Source: Adhaeribacter swui
Lineage (GTDB): Bacteria > Bacteroidota > Bacteroidia > Cytophagales > Hymenobacteraceae
Direction of reading: 5' to 3'
Assembly (NCBI RefSeq): GCF_014217805.1
Contig: NZ_CP055156.1
Span: forward strand, 434,001-498,000
DNA length: 64,000 nt
The translations under genes and the position numbers were made by a program. The notes below the pieces were generated by a model. That model saw only the letters and a program-made list of their open reading frames with translations, was not told the origin of the DNA and made no database searches. Below are positions 8,633-18,087 of the stretch, one piece after another (within the stretch, counting starts at the first letter, position 1; each line of letters opens with the position of its first letter).

Positions 8633-10633
8633 TTACTTCGAAGCTAATTCTTTTTGAATTTTAAATGTAGTCCGGCGATTTTGTTGGTGTTCTTCTTCCG
8701 AACAAGAAACGCCATCTACGCATCTGTTTACCGGTTGAGACTCGCCGTACCCTCGGGCTGTTAACCGTTCCCGGGCTACACCTTGAGATACCAAGTAATT
8801 TACAGTTGCTTCAGCACGCAGTTCAGAAAGTAATTGATTGTAATTATCTCCCTCGCGGCTATCGCAATGCGATCCCATTTCTATTTTCACTTTAGGATTT
8901 GCCAGTAAAGTAGCGGCTAATTTATCTAGTTCTAACGCTGCATCCGGACGGATTTCCCATTTATTTAAATCAAAATAGATGTTTGCTAAAGAAATAGGGG
9001 TATTTGTTTGAATGCGATCAAAAAGTAAAGTAACATTTACGGTATCTGGCGCATTTAAAGAAATCTGCACGTCTGCTGGCTGGGTTAAGAAATTAGCTTT
9101 AGATCCTAGCAAAGCATAATTATTTCCTTTAAATACATTGAAGTAATAATGTCCTTTTTTATCAGAGGTAACTATTATGGAGTCACGGCTATTGGGTTGG
9201 GTTAAACGCAAACGAACATTGCTGAGAGGCATTAAACTTTTTTTACCAATCTGGCCGGCTAAACGCTCTAAAGTAGTTACGGCTAGTACAGCAGGCTGCT
9301 GAATCATAGAAAAGCTATAAATATCTGCTGTTGCTTCCTCGCTAAAACGATCGGAAGAAAACAAACCGGTTTGTCCGGCGCCTTCTACTAACATGCCGTA
9401 ATCGTTCCGCGAAGAATTGATAGGCGCCATTAAATTAGTTACCGCTGACCACGTTGAACGTTCGCCTTTAGCAGAAAACAAATCAAGTCCGCCGAAACCG
9501 GCATGTCCATCAGAAGAAAAGTACAGGGTTCCATTTTGATCGAAAGCAGGAAACATTTCGCGTCCGCTGGTATTAATAGTATTACCGGCATTTACTGGTT
9601 TGCTCCAGGAGCCATTGCCCATACGTTCGCAGTAGTAGATATCAGTAAGGCCAAAACCACCGGGCATATCCGAAACAAAGTAAAGGAGGTTCCCATCGGG
9701 TGATAGAACAGGATGGCCTACCGAATATTCTTCTATTTTATTATAAGCAAAAGGCTTAGCATCCGCCCATTTTTCACCTTGTTTCTCAGCAAAATAGATT
9801 TCCAGGCGGTTAATAAAACCAGAAGCAAATGGATTTTCTACCCAACTGGTTGGGTCCGGATTAGCCTTTGTATTTTTTAATTTTACCAGATTAGTGCGCG
9901 TAAAGTAAATGGTAGATTTAACGGAATCTAAAGCGGCCGGACCATTATGGTAAGTTGCATTAATGTTAGAAGTTAGCAGAGTTGGTTTAGACCAGGTAAG
10001 CCCATTTTTTTCGCTGGAGTACAACTTTAAATAAGGACGGCCAGTCCAACCGAAAATTTTCTCTTTGGTTTTTCCCGCTCCAGCTACGCTCCGGTCCGAA
10101 GTGAAGATAATGCCATTCTTATACGGAATTGGGCTAAAATCAGAGTACAACGTGTTAAGTTCTGTAGCTGCTTTTACCTCAAACAAAGGAGAACGTTTTA
10201 ACCATTGCGCTGCAGTATCGCAGGCATCCGCTAACTTACGTGCTTGGGCAGCTTCAGCAGGTTGCTTTTCGGCGTATTGCAGGTATTGTACTTTAGCTTC
10301 ATCGTACTTGCCATTGGTATGAAGCATTTGGGCATAGTACATAATGTTTATGGGGTCTGCTTCCGGGTTTTTCACTACTTCGGCGTACCAAGACTCCGCT
10401 GCTACCGAACGGTTGCTGAGCCGGTTAGCATCGGCTAAACGTTGCATAACAGCCAGCGTAGGTGGTTTGCTTTCAATAGCCTTCTTGTATTCTTCTATTG
10501 CCAGAGCATATTTATAGCTATTAAAATATTGGTCCGCTTTCCGGAGAGCCGATTGAGCCTGCAATCGGGCAGGTAAGCTGCCTAGTGCAACTACCAGTAA
10601 TAAAATAAAAACGTTTGTATAAGTATATTTCAT
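8633..10633 (-). CDS. PorE-like OmpA family protein (TPR, PD40 propeller, CRD, OmpA)
   Basis: This 666-residue envelope protein has the domain order of PorE, the T9SS component that ties the machinery to peptidoglycan. A signal peptide (cleavage near LQAQS) is followed by TPR-like helices at about 28-135 and a PD40/WD40-type propeller at about 160-450, with repeats such as LSPDGNLLYFVSD and FDQNGTLYFSSDG. A carboxypeptidase-regulatory-like sandwich lies at about 465-545, and an OmpA peptidoglycan-binding domain at about 555-660. The OmpA domain has the motif SHCDSREGDNYNQLLSELRA, with the conserved Asp and Arg. It is the last gene of a three-gene operon, 20 bp after the PorP/SprF stop codon. 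Paralogues exist in this phylum, so it may be an adhesin-dedicated copy and not the core PorE. Confidence 0.85.
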   Translation of the reverse strand: MKYTYTNVFILLLVVALGSLPARLQAQSALRKADQYFNSYKYALAIEEYKKAIESKPPTLAVMQRLADANRLSNRSVAAESWYAEVVKNPEADPINIMYYAQMLHTNGKYDEAKVQYLQYAEKQPAEAAQARKLADACDTAAQWLKRSPLFEVKAATELNTLYSDFSPIPYKNGIIFTSDRSVAGAGKTKEKIFGWTGRPYLKLYSSEKNGLTWSKPTLLTSNINATYHNGPAALDSVKSTIYFTRTNLVKLKNTKANPDPTSWVENPFASGFINRLEIYFAEKQGEKWADAKPFAYNKIEEYSVGHPVLSPDGNLLYFVSDMPGGFGLTDIYYCERMGNGSWSKPVNAGNTINTSGREMFPAFDQNGTLYFSSDGHAGFGGLDLFSAKGERSTWSAVTNLMAPINSSRNDYGMLVEGAGQTGLFSSDRFSEEATADIYSFSMIQQPAVLAVTTLERLAGQIGKKSLMPLSNVRLRLTQPNSRDSIIVTSDKKGHYYFNVFKGNNYALLGSKANFLTQPADVQISLNAPDTVNVTLLFDRIQTNTPISLANIYFDLNKWEIRPDAALELDKLAATLLANPKVKIEMGSHCDSREGDNYNQLLSELRAEATVNYLVSQGVARERLTARGYGESQPVNRCVDGVSCSEEEHQQNRRTTFKIQKELASK

Positions 10634-10653
10634 GGTAATCGAGTAGCTAATTT

Positions 10654-11595
10654 TTAAAAATATTGGGGAGTCAACATTTTAGTTTCTGCTTTCTTGAAGA
10701 GTAAAACCCCTAAAGAAAACTCATGCGTACTGTAATTATTTAACTGCGTTAGGGTGAAATCGTAGGAGTAACCCAACCGAAGCTTAGGTGATAAGAATAT
10801 CTCTCCTATGGCAGAAACGGCATCTTTGGCAGTTAAACTGGTTGCTTCAAAATTATTTTTAAAAATATTGGCAGCAGTCCGGTAAGAGCCACCCAACCAA
10901 ATACGGTTCTCGATTAATAAGAATGCATTTACATCAATATTGGTAGGCCCCTGGAAGTTTTCTTTCATCAGAACAGAAGGCTTAAACTTTAAATGTTCTC
11001 CTAAATCGAAAACGTAACCAGCCGTAAGAAAATAGTTGCGGTCGGTGTTAAAGGCAAATTCCCGGTTTGCCCCAATCAAGTCAGTGGCTGACATGCCTAA
11101 ATAAAACCGGTCCGTATGAAAGTATAAACCAACTCTTAAATCCGGATTAATAACATTTGTTTCCGCGTTAATAATGGTAGGATCATCTGGATCTATGGTA
11201 GTTAGTTTGTTCCGGTCTATTCTAAATTGCGATGCACCAGCGGCTACTCCTAAACTTAACACGCCTGTTTCAGACACATTTAATTTTACAGCGCCATTGA
11301 TGGTGGCAGAAGTTCGCCGCTGAGCCCCAATCTGATCGTTAACAGCTTGAGCACCAATACCTATCCGGTTAGATTTAGTTACGCCATCAATACTGAAAGA
11401 CTGCGTAGTGGGAGCTCCTTCCAGACCGGTCCATTGCGTCCGATAAAAGGCGTTTAAGTGGATCACATCTTTACTGCCCGCGTAAGCAGGATTTATAACC
11501 AAGCCATTGAAGATGTATTGGGTATACTGCGGTTTTTGCTGCGCTAGGGTACTAAAAGACACCAGCATGGCAAGAATAAATAAACGTAATTTCAT
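10654..11595 (-). CDS. PorP/SprF family type IX secretion membrane protein
   Basis: PorP/SprF proteins are outer-membrane barrels that export or anchor large type-B T9SS adhesins encoded next to them. The hallmark after the signal peptide is present: PQYTQYIFNGLVINPAYAG, then NAFYRTQW and SYDFTLT near the end. I chose the ATG at 11595 because it gives a compact signal peptide (MKLRLFILAMLVSFSTLAQ) and a 313-residue protein; a TTG five codons upstream (11610) is also possible. The gene lies 28 bp after the adhesin stop codon when counted from the ATG, and 20 bp before the PorE-like gene, so this is one transcription unit. Confidence 0.92.
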   Translation of the reverse strand: MKLRLFILAMLVSFSTLAQQKPQYTQYIFNGLVINPAYAGSKDVIHLNAFYRTQWTGLEGAPTTQSFSIDGVTKSNRIGIGAQAVNDQIGAQRRTSATINGAVKLNVSETGVLSLGVAAGASQFRIDRNKLTTIDPDDPTIINAETNVINPDLRVGLYFHTDRFYLGMSATDLIGANREFAFNTDRNYFLTAGYVFDLGEHLKFKPSVLMKENFQGPTNIDVNAFLLIENRIWLGGSYRTAANIFKNNFEATSLTAKDAVSAIGEIFLSPKLRLGYSYDFTLTQLNNYSTHEFSLGVLLFKKAETKMLTPQYF

Positions 11596-11623
11596 ATTTA
11601 AATTTTTCAATTTTCGTTGTTGA

Positions 11624-14600
11624 TTATCTTACTACAGTGATATAACCCCGGTAAACTTTGGTGGTATTGTCGCATAATTTTACCCGCAGTACATAAAAGT
11701 AAGTAGCTTCGCCTAGGCCATTTGCCCGCCAATCGTTTTGGTAATTTTTAGCCCGGTATACTTCATTACCCCAGCGGTTAATAATCTGAACCTCATTTTC
11801 GGGGAACTTAGTCAGGTTTTTCACTTCCCAGGTTTCATTTTTACCATCGCCGTTTGGAGTAAAGGCAGTTGGGAAAATCAGGTTTGCATCGGCAGCTCTG
11901 GCATCTGCTGCCAAGGTAGCGGCTGCACTAGAACAGCCATTTACATTGTTTGCTATAACCGTAATGGTACCTTTGCGATCTAAACCATCGGCAGCAACTT
12001 TAATGGTAGTTGTACCCTGGCCGGCCACAATGGTAAAGCCCTCTGGAACAGTCCAGGTATAGCTGCTTGCCCCTGGCACCTCATTGATAGAGTACATTAA
12101 GCCGGAACACGCACCACTTTTATCGGTAATAACTGGTAATGCGGGAATAGCAGTTGGTGTAATATTGCTGGTTGTTACACTACCACCCACTCCGCATGTG
12201 TTAGCAATTGAAACAGATACTGTACCTGGATTAGTACCTACGATTACGGTAATGCTTGTAGTATTTTGGCCAGACCGAATTTGCCAGTTTGCGGGTACAC
12301 TCCAGGTATAAGTTGCAGCACCAGCAACCGGAGCAACACTAAATGTTTGCTCTGAACCAGCACAAAAAGCAAGCGGTCCGTTAATAGCTTCAGGTAGTAC
12401 CGGCGCCTGATTTACTTTTACACGCACCACTAAAGGTTCCCCGTTAGCGCAAACATTATTTAAGTTAAGTGGAACAATAGATATCTCGGAGTTTTCTTGG
12501 GCCGTTGCATCTACTCTCACTACAATGGTGCTACCAGAACCAGTTATTTTGGTAAATCCTTTAGGCAGGTTGTATTGAAAACCGGTAACTCCATTTGAAT
12601 TTTCTACGGAATAGGTTATAATATCCCCCACACATACTTGTGTTTTGCCCGCAATTAATACCGGAACCCGGGGTGTTACGCAAATTACAACCTGAGATAC
12701 GTCGTTTGATGGCTTTAAATCTACCTGATTACCAGTAACCCGAGCCGTATTCCATACTTGACCTACAATAGTGGGAATTGCTGTTATGGTAACGGAAGTT
12801 TGAGCCCCGACCGCTAAACTGCCTACATCCCAGGTGTAAACACCGGCAATATTATCAAATACAGCTTCCGGAGAAGAACGAACATATGTAAGATCATTTT
12901 TTAAATCGTTAAATAATTCATCGGTTATAACTATCCCGGTAGCTTCTTTCGGGCCGTTATTGCGCACTGTAAGGGTATACGTTACTTCAGAACCTAACGC
13001 TACGGTAGCATTATCAGCCGTTTTCGTGATTTGCAAATCTGCTCGTGGCACATCACCTGCAATTGTAGTAACCGTGGCTCGGTTATTTAGGCTGGTGGGG
13101 TCCGTTACCGCATTATTAGATATCTCAGCTCTGTTGATTATTTTACCACTTTTAATAATACGGGCTCTGATTATTAACTCAACAGCTTTATCCGGACCTA
13201 CTTCCAGCGTTCCGATGGTAAACAAGTTAGAACTACTCAGTGAAGTAGGATCGAAAGAAATATTTTGCGTATACAGGGTTCCGGGGCTAACTACTGGTTC
13301 ACCGAGAACAGTTAAATAATTGGCCGGGAAAATATCGGTTAAGGTAACGTTAGTAGCCCGGTTAGGCCCTAAATTTTCAACCCGAACTTTATACTCTAAC
13401 TCATCACCCACATTAGCCACTTCTTTATCTACTGTTTTGGTTACCTGTAGATTAGCTGAAGTTGCGGGTATTTCTACTGTTACCTGGGCATTATCTTGCG
13501 TGGGATTCGAATCTTTTACTTCAGATAAAACAGAAACCAGGTTTGTTACTTCGGTTTTAGCTACTAACGCTCTGGCAATTACCGTAATAATTACTTTTTC
13601 CTTTAATTTTAAATTTCCTAGCTTAAACTGGAAGATCTTATTGTTACGATCCACAATAACATCGGCCGTACCAGGTGTATTTTGATAAGCTACATCATAG
13701 CTAACCACATCCATGTAAGCCCACGGAAAATCTTCTATTACCTGCACGTTAGTGGCTTCTTGCGGGCCGTAGTTGGTTACGGTTATTGTAAAAGTTACTT
13801 CTTCGCCGATTGGCACTTTTTTGCGCGACGAAATTTTAGTAACACTTAAATCTGCTTCAATTACATTGGCCAGAGATATATTATTATCCTGGAGGGTAAC
13901 ACTGCCGTTAATTGCAAAAAGACGTCCTTCTACGCTGGCACCATCGCTCAACCGAATGGCTTCGCCCGTAGGAGAATCATTGTTATTTACTAGAAAATTA
14001 CCTCTTAAAGCCGAGTTGGCGCCTGTTATGCCCCCAGAAGTAGCTGGAACCATAACACCATTAATTTGAAAGAAAATGTTTTTTGCCTGGGTACCACTTT
14101 CTATATTGATAACAGAACCAGGTTCAAAAGTTAAATTTCCATCTATTTTAAAAATGAAAACGGCATCCGGGCGATTTAAGCCGTTCAGCCGCAACAGGCC
14201 AGACAAAAGCACATCAGGACTGCTAAAGCTGTATACACCCGGAGTTAAAACCATACCGTTTGTAACTGCCGGATCATTCTCGGGAGTAAAACCATTACCT
14301 AATTTGGGCTCCAGCGTATTGGTTGCCGACTGATTTTTTAAGAAATCATAGGCTTCTTTCGCACTTTGCTGCACAGCCTCGGCTGTTGCATTGTTTACTT
14401 CCGCGTTACGAAGAACCCGTCCTTGGTCTGTTTCCGGATTAAAACCAGTTAAGGAACCAGTAGTAACTGCCACATCCGCGTAAATTACCGTTTCCTCTGT
14501 ACTTGTAATACCAGCCGGTCCTAGCACAGCAAAATTTTGAGCTGCCTTTAAATCCGGAGCCTTCTCTTGTTGCGCATATAGTTGAAATGCTGCAAAAAGT

Positions 14601-14632
14601 AACAAGATAATAATGGGTAATACTCTTTTCAT
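11624..14632 (-). CDS. Modular T9SS type-B adhesin with ice-binding-like domain
   Basis: This 1002-residue surface protein is probably an adhesin. A signal peptide (1-20) is followed by a DUF3494 ice-binding-like domain at 36-255, with the family pattern of FAVLGPAGIT, GVYSFSS, AVFIFKIDGNL and EGRLFAINGSVTL. Three DUF11 repeats start at about 259, 393 and 531 (LSVTK, LQVTKT, LQITKT, each followed by a VTNYGP-like motif). Three PKD-like/Ig-like segments lie at about 655-905, each with a conserved Cys. The type-B (gliding-motility-associated) sorting domain covers about 918-1002: FPTAFTPNGDGKNETW, NRWGNEVYR, YFYVLRV, YRGYITVVR. Co-transcription with PorP/SprF and the PorE-like protein fits the known adhesin-PorP pairing. 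Whether the head binds ice or another surface cannot be told from sequence. Confidence 0.9.
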   Translation of the reverse strand: MKRVLPIIILLLFAAFQLYAQQEKAPDLKAAQNFAVLGPAGITSTEETVIYADVAVTTGSLTGFNPETDQGRVLRNAEVNNATAEAVQQSAKEAYDFLKNQSATNTLEPKLGNGFTPENDPAVTNGMVLTPGVYSFSSPDVLLSGLLRLNGLNRPDAVFIFKIDGNLTFEPGSVINIESGTQAKNIFFQINGVMVPATSGGITGANSALRGNFLVNNNDSPTGEAIRLSDGASVEGRLFAINGSVTLQDNNISLANVIEADLSVTKISSRKKVPIGEEVTFTITVTNYGPQEATNVQVIEDFPWAYMDVVSYDVAYQNTPGTADVIVDRNNKIFQFKLGNLKLKEKVIITVIARALVAKTEVTNLVSVLSEVKDSNPTQDNAQVTVEIPATSANLQVTKTVDKEVANVGDELEYKVRVENLGPNRATNVTLTDIFPANYLTVLGEPVVSPGTLYTQNISFDPTSLSSSNLFTIGTLEVGPDKAVELIIRARIIKSGKIINRAEISNNAVTDPTSLNNRATVTTIAGDVPRADLQITKTADNATVALGSEVTYTLTVRNNGPKEATGIVITDELFNDLKNDLTYVRSSPEAVFDNIAGVYTWDVGSLAVGAQTSVTITAIPTIVGQVWNTARVTGNQVDLKPSNDVSQVVICVTPRVPVLIAGKTQVCVGDIITYSVENSNGVTGFQYNLPKGFTKITGSGSTIVVRVDATAQENSEISIVPLNLNNVCANGEPLVVRVKVNQAPVLPEAINGPLAFCAGSEQTFSVAPVAGAATYTWSVPANWQIRSGQNTTSITVIVGTNPGTVSVSIANTCGVGGSVTTSNITPTAIPALPVITDKSGACSGLMYSINEVPGASSYTWTVPEGFTIVAGQGTTTIKVAADGLDRKGTITVIANNVNGCSSAAATLAADARAADANLIFPTAFTPNGDGKNETWEVKNLTKFPENEVQIINRWGNEVYRAKNYQNDWRANGLGEATYFYVLRVKLCDNTTKVYRGYITVVR

Positions 14633-14823
14633 ATAATGATTATAATATATAAAGCATTTTGTAAGTCATTATGTAGCACGAACTTACTTAGTAATACATA
14701 TAATTACTATATACAATTACAAATATGATTCCACTTTTATATATAATTACATATTAATACTAAAATTTTTATATTTTTTTTATTTACTACCATTTACCCA
14801 GCTTGATTTTTTGCTCTAAAAAC

Positions 14824-14857
14824 AGAAAGCCCCGTCAGATTACTGACGGGGCTTTCT
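14824..14857 (-). terminator. Terminator of lipA
   Basis: A perfect 15-bp GC-rich stem (14824-14838 with 14843-14857) closes a 4-nt loop. On the minus strand it is followed by GTTTTTAG, 21 bp beyond the lipA stop codon. Confidence 0.88.
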
Positions 14858-14878
14858 ATAAACTTAACTATTTATATT

Positions 14879-15772
14879 TTAGATAAATACGTGCCGCTCG
14901 GCGTGATAAGATGATCGTACCAGAGGCCCAGCTTCTACGTATTTAAGTCCGCGATTTAGTCCTTCTTCCCGGTAATGGGCAAATAAATCCGGATGAATAA
15001 ATTCGGCTACTTCTAAATGCCTTTTGGTAGGTTGCAAGTATTGGCCTAATGTAAGAATATCTAAACCGTTTGCCACCAGATCGTCCATGGCCTGGTAAAC
15101 CTGATCTTTGGTTTCGCCTACGCCCAGCATAATGCCAGATTTAGTACGTTTGCCGTAAGCTTTAATGCGCTTAATCTGCTCCAGGCTGCGTTCGTATTTT
15201 GCCTGAGGCCGCACCATGCGGTATAATTCTTTAACGGTTTCCATGTTATGAGATACCACTTCCTGTCCCGCCGAAATCATGGTAGTTAAAGCGTCCCAAT
15301 TGGCTTTTACATCCGGAATAAGGGTTTCGATGGTTGTTTCGGGTGATAATTGCTTTACCTGCACCACGGTTTCGTGCCAAATGCTGGCGCCACGGTCTTT
15401 TAATTCGTCCCGGTTTACCGAAGTAATAACGGCGTGTTTTACTCCCATCAGCTTAATGGCTTCGGCTACCCGGCGCGGCTCGTCCTGGTCGTATTCGTTC
15501 GGGCGCCCAGTTGTCACCGCACAAAACGAGCAACTACGGGTACAAACGTTACCCAAAATCATAAAAGTAGCTGTACCTGCTCCCCAACATTCGCCCATGT
15601 TAGGGCAATTGCCGCTTTCGCAGATGGTATGTAATTTATATTGATCTACCAGATTTCTAACCTTGGCGTATTCTTTCCCAACAGGTAATTTAACCCGTAA
15701 CCAATCAGGCTTACGCGCTTTGACTGGCGCTTCTACCGGCTGAATAACCGGAAGCATAACAATTTCTTCCAT
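14879..15772 (-). CDS. lipA: Lipoyl synthase
   Basis: LipA is a radical-SAM enzyme that inserts two sulfurs into protein-bound octanoyl groups to make lipoyl cofactor, needed by 2-oxoacid dehydrogenases such as the E1-containing complex encoded at 18.7-20.7 kb. The 297-residue length is normal. The auxiliary cluster cysteines are C51, C56 and C62 ([12 protein letters not shown]). The radical-SAM cysteines are C77, C81 and C84 (CTRSCSFC). The C-terminal RSSYHAE carries the conserved Ser ligand of the auxiliary cluster. No lipB is nearby. A perfect TAnnTTTG element lies just 4 nt before the ATG, suggesting a leaderless transcript. Confidence 0.97.
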   Translation of the reverse strand: MEEIVMLPVIQPVEAPVKARKPDWLRVKLPVGKEYAKVRNLVDQYKLHTICESGNCPNMGECWGAGTATFMILGNVCTRSCSFCAVTTGRPNEYDQDEPRRVAEAIKLMGVKHAVITSVNRDELKDRGASIWHETVVQVKQLSPETTIETLIPDVKANWDALTTMISAGQEVVSHNMETVKELYRMVRPQAKYERSLEQIKRIKAYGKRTKSGIMLGVGETKDQVYQAMDDLVANGLDILTLGQYLQPTKRHLEVAEFIHPDLFAHYREEGLNRGLKYVEAGPLVRSSYHAERHVFI

Positions 15773-15776
15773 AATA

Positions 15777-15784
15777 CAAAGATA
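15777..15784 (-). promoter_or_regulatory. Bacteroidetes -7 promoter element of lipA
   Basis: The minus strand reads TATCTTTG, a perfect TAnnTTTG match, with only 4 nt before the lipA ATG. Transcription would start at or next to the start codon. A TTG 16 nt further upstream (15801-15803) could be a weak -33 element. Confidence 0.6.
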
Positions 15785-16021
15785 GGCAATTATTCGGATG
15801 CAATAAATTTCTTACAATTTAGCCGCAGTAAAACCTAAAGTAAATTAAGCTGCCTTTCTAAGCGACTAATTTAAGAAATTTTTAAAAATTTAAATTTTGA
15901 TAGCTGAAAGCAAGTAACCAATTGCTCTGCATTAATAACAATAAATAAGGCAAGATGTTGCAACCTTATTAAGCTACCGCTTTTAAGAAATTAGCAATGC
16001 AATAAAAAGACAGGATTTTTT

Positions 16022-16780
16022 TTACTTCCGGCGACCGTAATACAGCGTTAAATAAAACGATGGAAAAAATTGAGAGTTATCTGCTTGCGGAATAATAACC
16101 ATTTCCTTGGCAAAAGTTTCGAGCACAAAACCTACCTCTACCCCGGTAACATCTTCGCGGTAGCGGCCATACTCAAAATTAACCCCACCCCGCACATGCA
16201 ATCCGGGCCGGATTTTACTTTCGCCTAAACCCGTAAAGAATGCAGCACTCCCCCGGATTCTATTTTCAAAATCGGTGTGGATTGCCGGGTTGTAGGCTTC
16301 TACCCGGTAATCAGCTACGGCATTAGGTCCGCGGGAATAATCGGTGTAGTCGTATACTATATAATAAGGAGCTAGTAAGCCAATAGAAGGTCCGGCCGAG
16401 AAAAAGCCATTAACCTGCACTCCCGCTTCCGGCGCTTTCCGGAAGAAAACGTATTCGCGGCCAATTTCGGGGCGAAGTACAAATAAGTAATTAGCTTTTC
16501 CGTATATAAAGGAGTTGCCGGTGCTGGCCGAGTAGCTGCGGTTTTCTTTGGGGTGCTTTACTTCTACTACTTCTAAAGCCCAAAATTTAAACCAGTTGTT
16601 TTGTAAGTAGCGCGACGATTTAATTACACCGCCCCCAATAAGCCCGCCGTTGGTATTAAAATTAATACCATAAGTAAACTCTTTTTGCGGCAATTGGTCG
16701 TCTTGCTGCGCGTAGGTAGGTATGGTAGCTAAACTAAGAGTAAAGAAAAAAAGTATATATTTTAACACTTTGATAACCAT
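16022..16780 (-). CDS. Hypothetical outer-membrane beta-barrel protein
   Basis: This 252-residue protein has an N-terminal hydrophobic signal (cleavage near TYAQQ). The amphipathic strand pattern (YGINFNTNGGLIGGG, GLHVRGGVNFEYGRY, SFYLTLYYGRRK) suggests an outer-membrane barrel. I do not recognise a specific family. The gene is alone on the minus strand upstream of lipA, separated by 249 bp, so a functional link with lipA is unlikely. A TAnnTTTG element lies about 38 bp before the ATG. It is a credible gene because of its length, signal peptide and normal codon use. Confidence 0.75.
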   Translation of the reverse strand: MVIKVLKYILFFFTLSLATIPTYAQQDDQLPQKEFTYGINFNTNGGLIGGGVIKSSRYLQNNWFKFWALEVVEVKHPKENRSYSASTGNSFIYGKANYLFVLRPEIGREYVFFRKAPEAGVQVNGFFSAGPSIGLLAPYYIVYDYTDYSRGPNAVADYRVEAYNPAIHTDFENRIRGSAAFFTGLGESKIRPGLHVRGGVNFEYGRYREDVTGVEVGFVLETFAKEMVIIPQADNSQFFPSFYLTLYYGRRK

Positions 16781-16817
16781 TTAAATTGGTTAAAATTAAA
16801 TAAATTTACGGGCACCT

Positions 16818-16825
16818 CAAAAATA
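16818..16825 (-). promoter_or_regulatory. Candidate -7 promoter element
   Basis: TATTTTTG on the minus strand matches TAnnTTTG and would give a leader of about 30 nt before the ATG at 16780. No good -33 TTTG is seen at the expected distance, so this is tentative. Confidence 0.4.
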
Positions 16826-17224
16826 AGTTTATCCAGATAATATTTTCTATTTTAGTTAGTTACCTCTGCTATTAAACTTATATATTAATAAAAAGTATTA
16901 TCCAGTTCGCCACAAAAGAACCCTTCCCAATACGCTATTTTCAAAAAAACTACTTCAAAGAAAACACCAACTTTATCTTATTGCTATTTAACTTAAAACT
17001 GTTGAAATTAAAATTTAGATCCTGAGAAAATCACGAAGGAAGGAATAAACCTTGGACTCTTTCAACAAAGTATTATACAGGCAATACGGTTGCCTATTAC
17101 CCGGTTAAAATAAATTTTATGCCCATAATTTAAGCTGACCTTTTATCAAAAATTAAACGCTATTACCGTTGTTTCATTGTATCAAAGTAAAACTTAACCT
17201 TTGCCATCTCAGCAGCTAAAAAAA

Positions 17225-17280
17225 GAAGTTCCGGGTTTGCTGGCTAAGTTGTTAGTAGCAGCAAAATCCGGAACTCCTTT
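17225..17280 (-). terminator. Terminator of ytxJ
   Basis: An imperfect 16-17-bp stem (17227-17242 with 17259-17275) closes a 16-nt loop. On the minus strand it is followed by a run of seven T residues. It lies 50 bp beyond the ytxJ stop. Confidence 0.75.
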
Positions 17281-17329
17281 CTCTTTCTAATTATAATTAT
17301 TTTTTAAATTTTCACTTCAATCTGATTAA

Positions 17330-17671
17330 CTAAACCAACGCTTTTTTTACTTCTTCCAGTTTAATTCCTAAATGCGACCAATCGGAAGTGCATTCGCCAT
17401 CTTGAATTAAAAGTAGTTGGGGTGATTCATGTCGTACGTCGAAAGTAGAGGCAATCTGGTTCGAAACTGTCCGGTAAGAAAGCAAATCTAAATAATAGGG
17501 CTTCACATTCTCTAAACCTACCGAATCCCATTGCCGCTCTAACCGGCTTTTAGCGGTGGCGCTGATGGAACACGAGGTGCTGTGTTTAAAAATAATAACT
17601 GGTTGCTGTTTTGATTCTGCTTTTATATTATCCAGTTGTTCGGCAGAGGTAAGGGCATTCCATTGAATCAT
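17330..17671 (-). CDS. ytxJ: Monothiol bacilliredoxin BrxC/YtxJ family
   Basis: YtxJ/BrxC proteins are thioredoxin-fold monothiol bacilliredoxins that remove bacillithiol from oxidised proteins. The 113-residue product has the family core FKHSTSCSISA with the single active Cys at residue 34 (TSCSIS), then a thioredoxin-like region with HESPQLLLIQDG holding the cis-Pro. It implies that this organism makes bacillithiol, as many Cytophagia do, though no biosynthesis gene is in the window. Downstream genes on the same strand do not look redox related. The gene has its own hairpin terminator. Confidence 0.88.
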   Translation of the reverse strand: MIQWNALTSAEQLDNIKAESKQQPVIIFKHSTSCSISATAKSRLERQWDSVGLENVKPYYLDLLSYRTVSNQIASTFDVRHESPQLLLIQDGECTSDWSHLGIKLEEVKKALV

Positions 17672-17703
17672 GAATAATTCTTTTTTTATCGTAAATACAT
17701 TAA

Positions 17704-18054
17704 TTATTTTTTCTTCCGGTTACTCTTGCGTTTAATTTTAAGTTTTACGGGCTCGGTATAAGTAAACTGGTCTAGGTTATTATACTTGTAATCTTCCCAG
17801 GTTTCTTCTACTTCTACCCGCTTCCGGCTAGCTTTGCCCTTCTTATACGTAAAATAATTGGTATTTAGATGTGTTTCTTTGTAATCGGAATCAATACGAG
17901 CCGCCTCCCGTTTGCTACGCTTAGTTTCTGCTTTTAACTGACTGTTGCCCACAAAAGCAATTTGCGCAGATACCTGTATATGCAGACCTAGCATAAATAT
18001 TATAAAAACAAAAGTAGTTTTTAACAATAATCCGGAGAGCAGTTTTGTATTCAT
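17704..18054 (-). CDS. Small Lys-rich exported protein, unknown
   Basis: This 116-residue protein has an N-terminal hydrophobic signal with a likely cleavage near VSAQI. The mature part is very basic, with a C-terminal tail of KLKIKRKSNRKKK. I do not recognise a domain. It lies 32 bp upstream of ytxJ and 33 bp downstream of another small, basic, membrane-associated product, so the three genes may be co-transcribed. The exported signal plus compact spacing argue that it is real. Confidence 0.6.
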   Translation of the reverse strand: MNTKLLSGLLLKTTFVFIIFMLGLHIQVSAQIAFVGNSQLKAETKRSKREAARIDSDYKETHLNTNYFTYKKGKASRKRVEVEETWEDYKYNNLDQFTYTEPVKLKIKRKSNRKKK

Positions 18055-18087
18055 AATGACTTCGATTTATATATCAGCATACACCTA

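Larger units (their letters stand above)
16781..17329. other. Long intergenic region, no gene seen
   Basis: The 549 bp between ytxJ and the outer-membrane protein gene contain the latter's candidate promoter and the ytxJ terminator at the right end. The middle (about 16850-17210) is AT-rich with no coding frame, tRNA or repeat that I could recognise. Confidence 0.5.

Noticed and set aside
12960-13685. Plus-strand frames of 119-121 codons inside the adhesin gene
   Set aside because: They lie wholly within a well-supported 1002-residue minus-strand adhesin with clear domains, and show only back-translated, non-family sequence.
17225-17280. Riboswitch-like structure upstream of the outer-membrane protein gene at 16022
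   Set aside because: The stem is downstream of ytxJ and is followed by a seven-T run on the minus strand, so it is better read as the ytxJ terminator.
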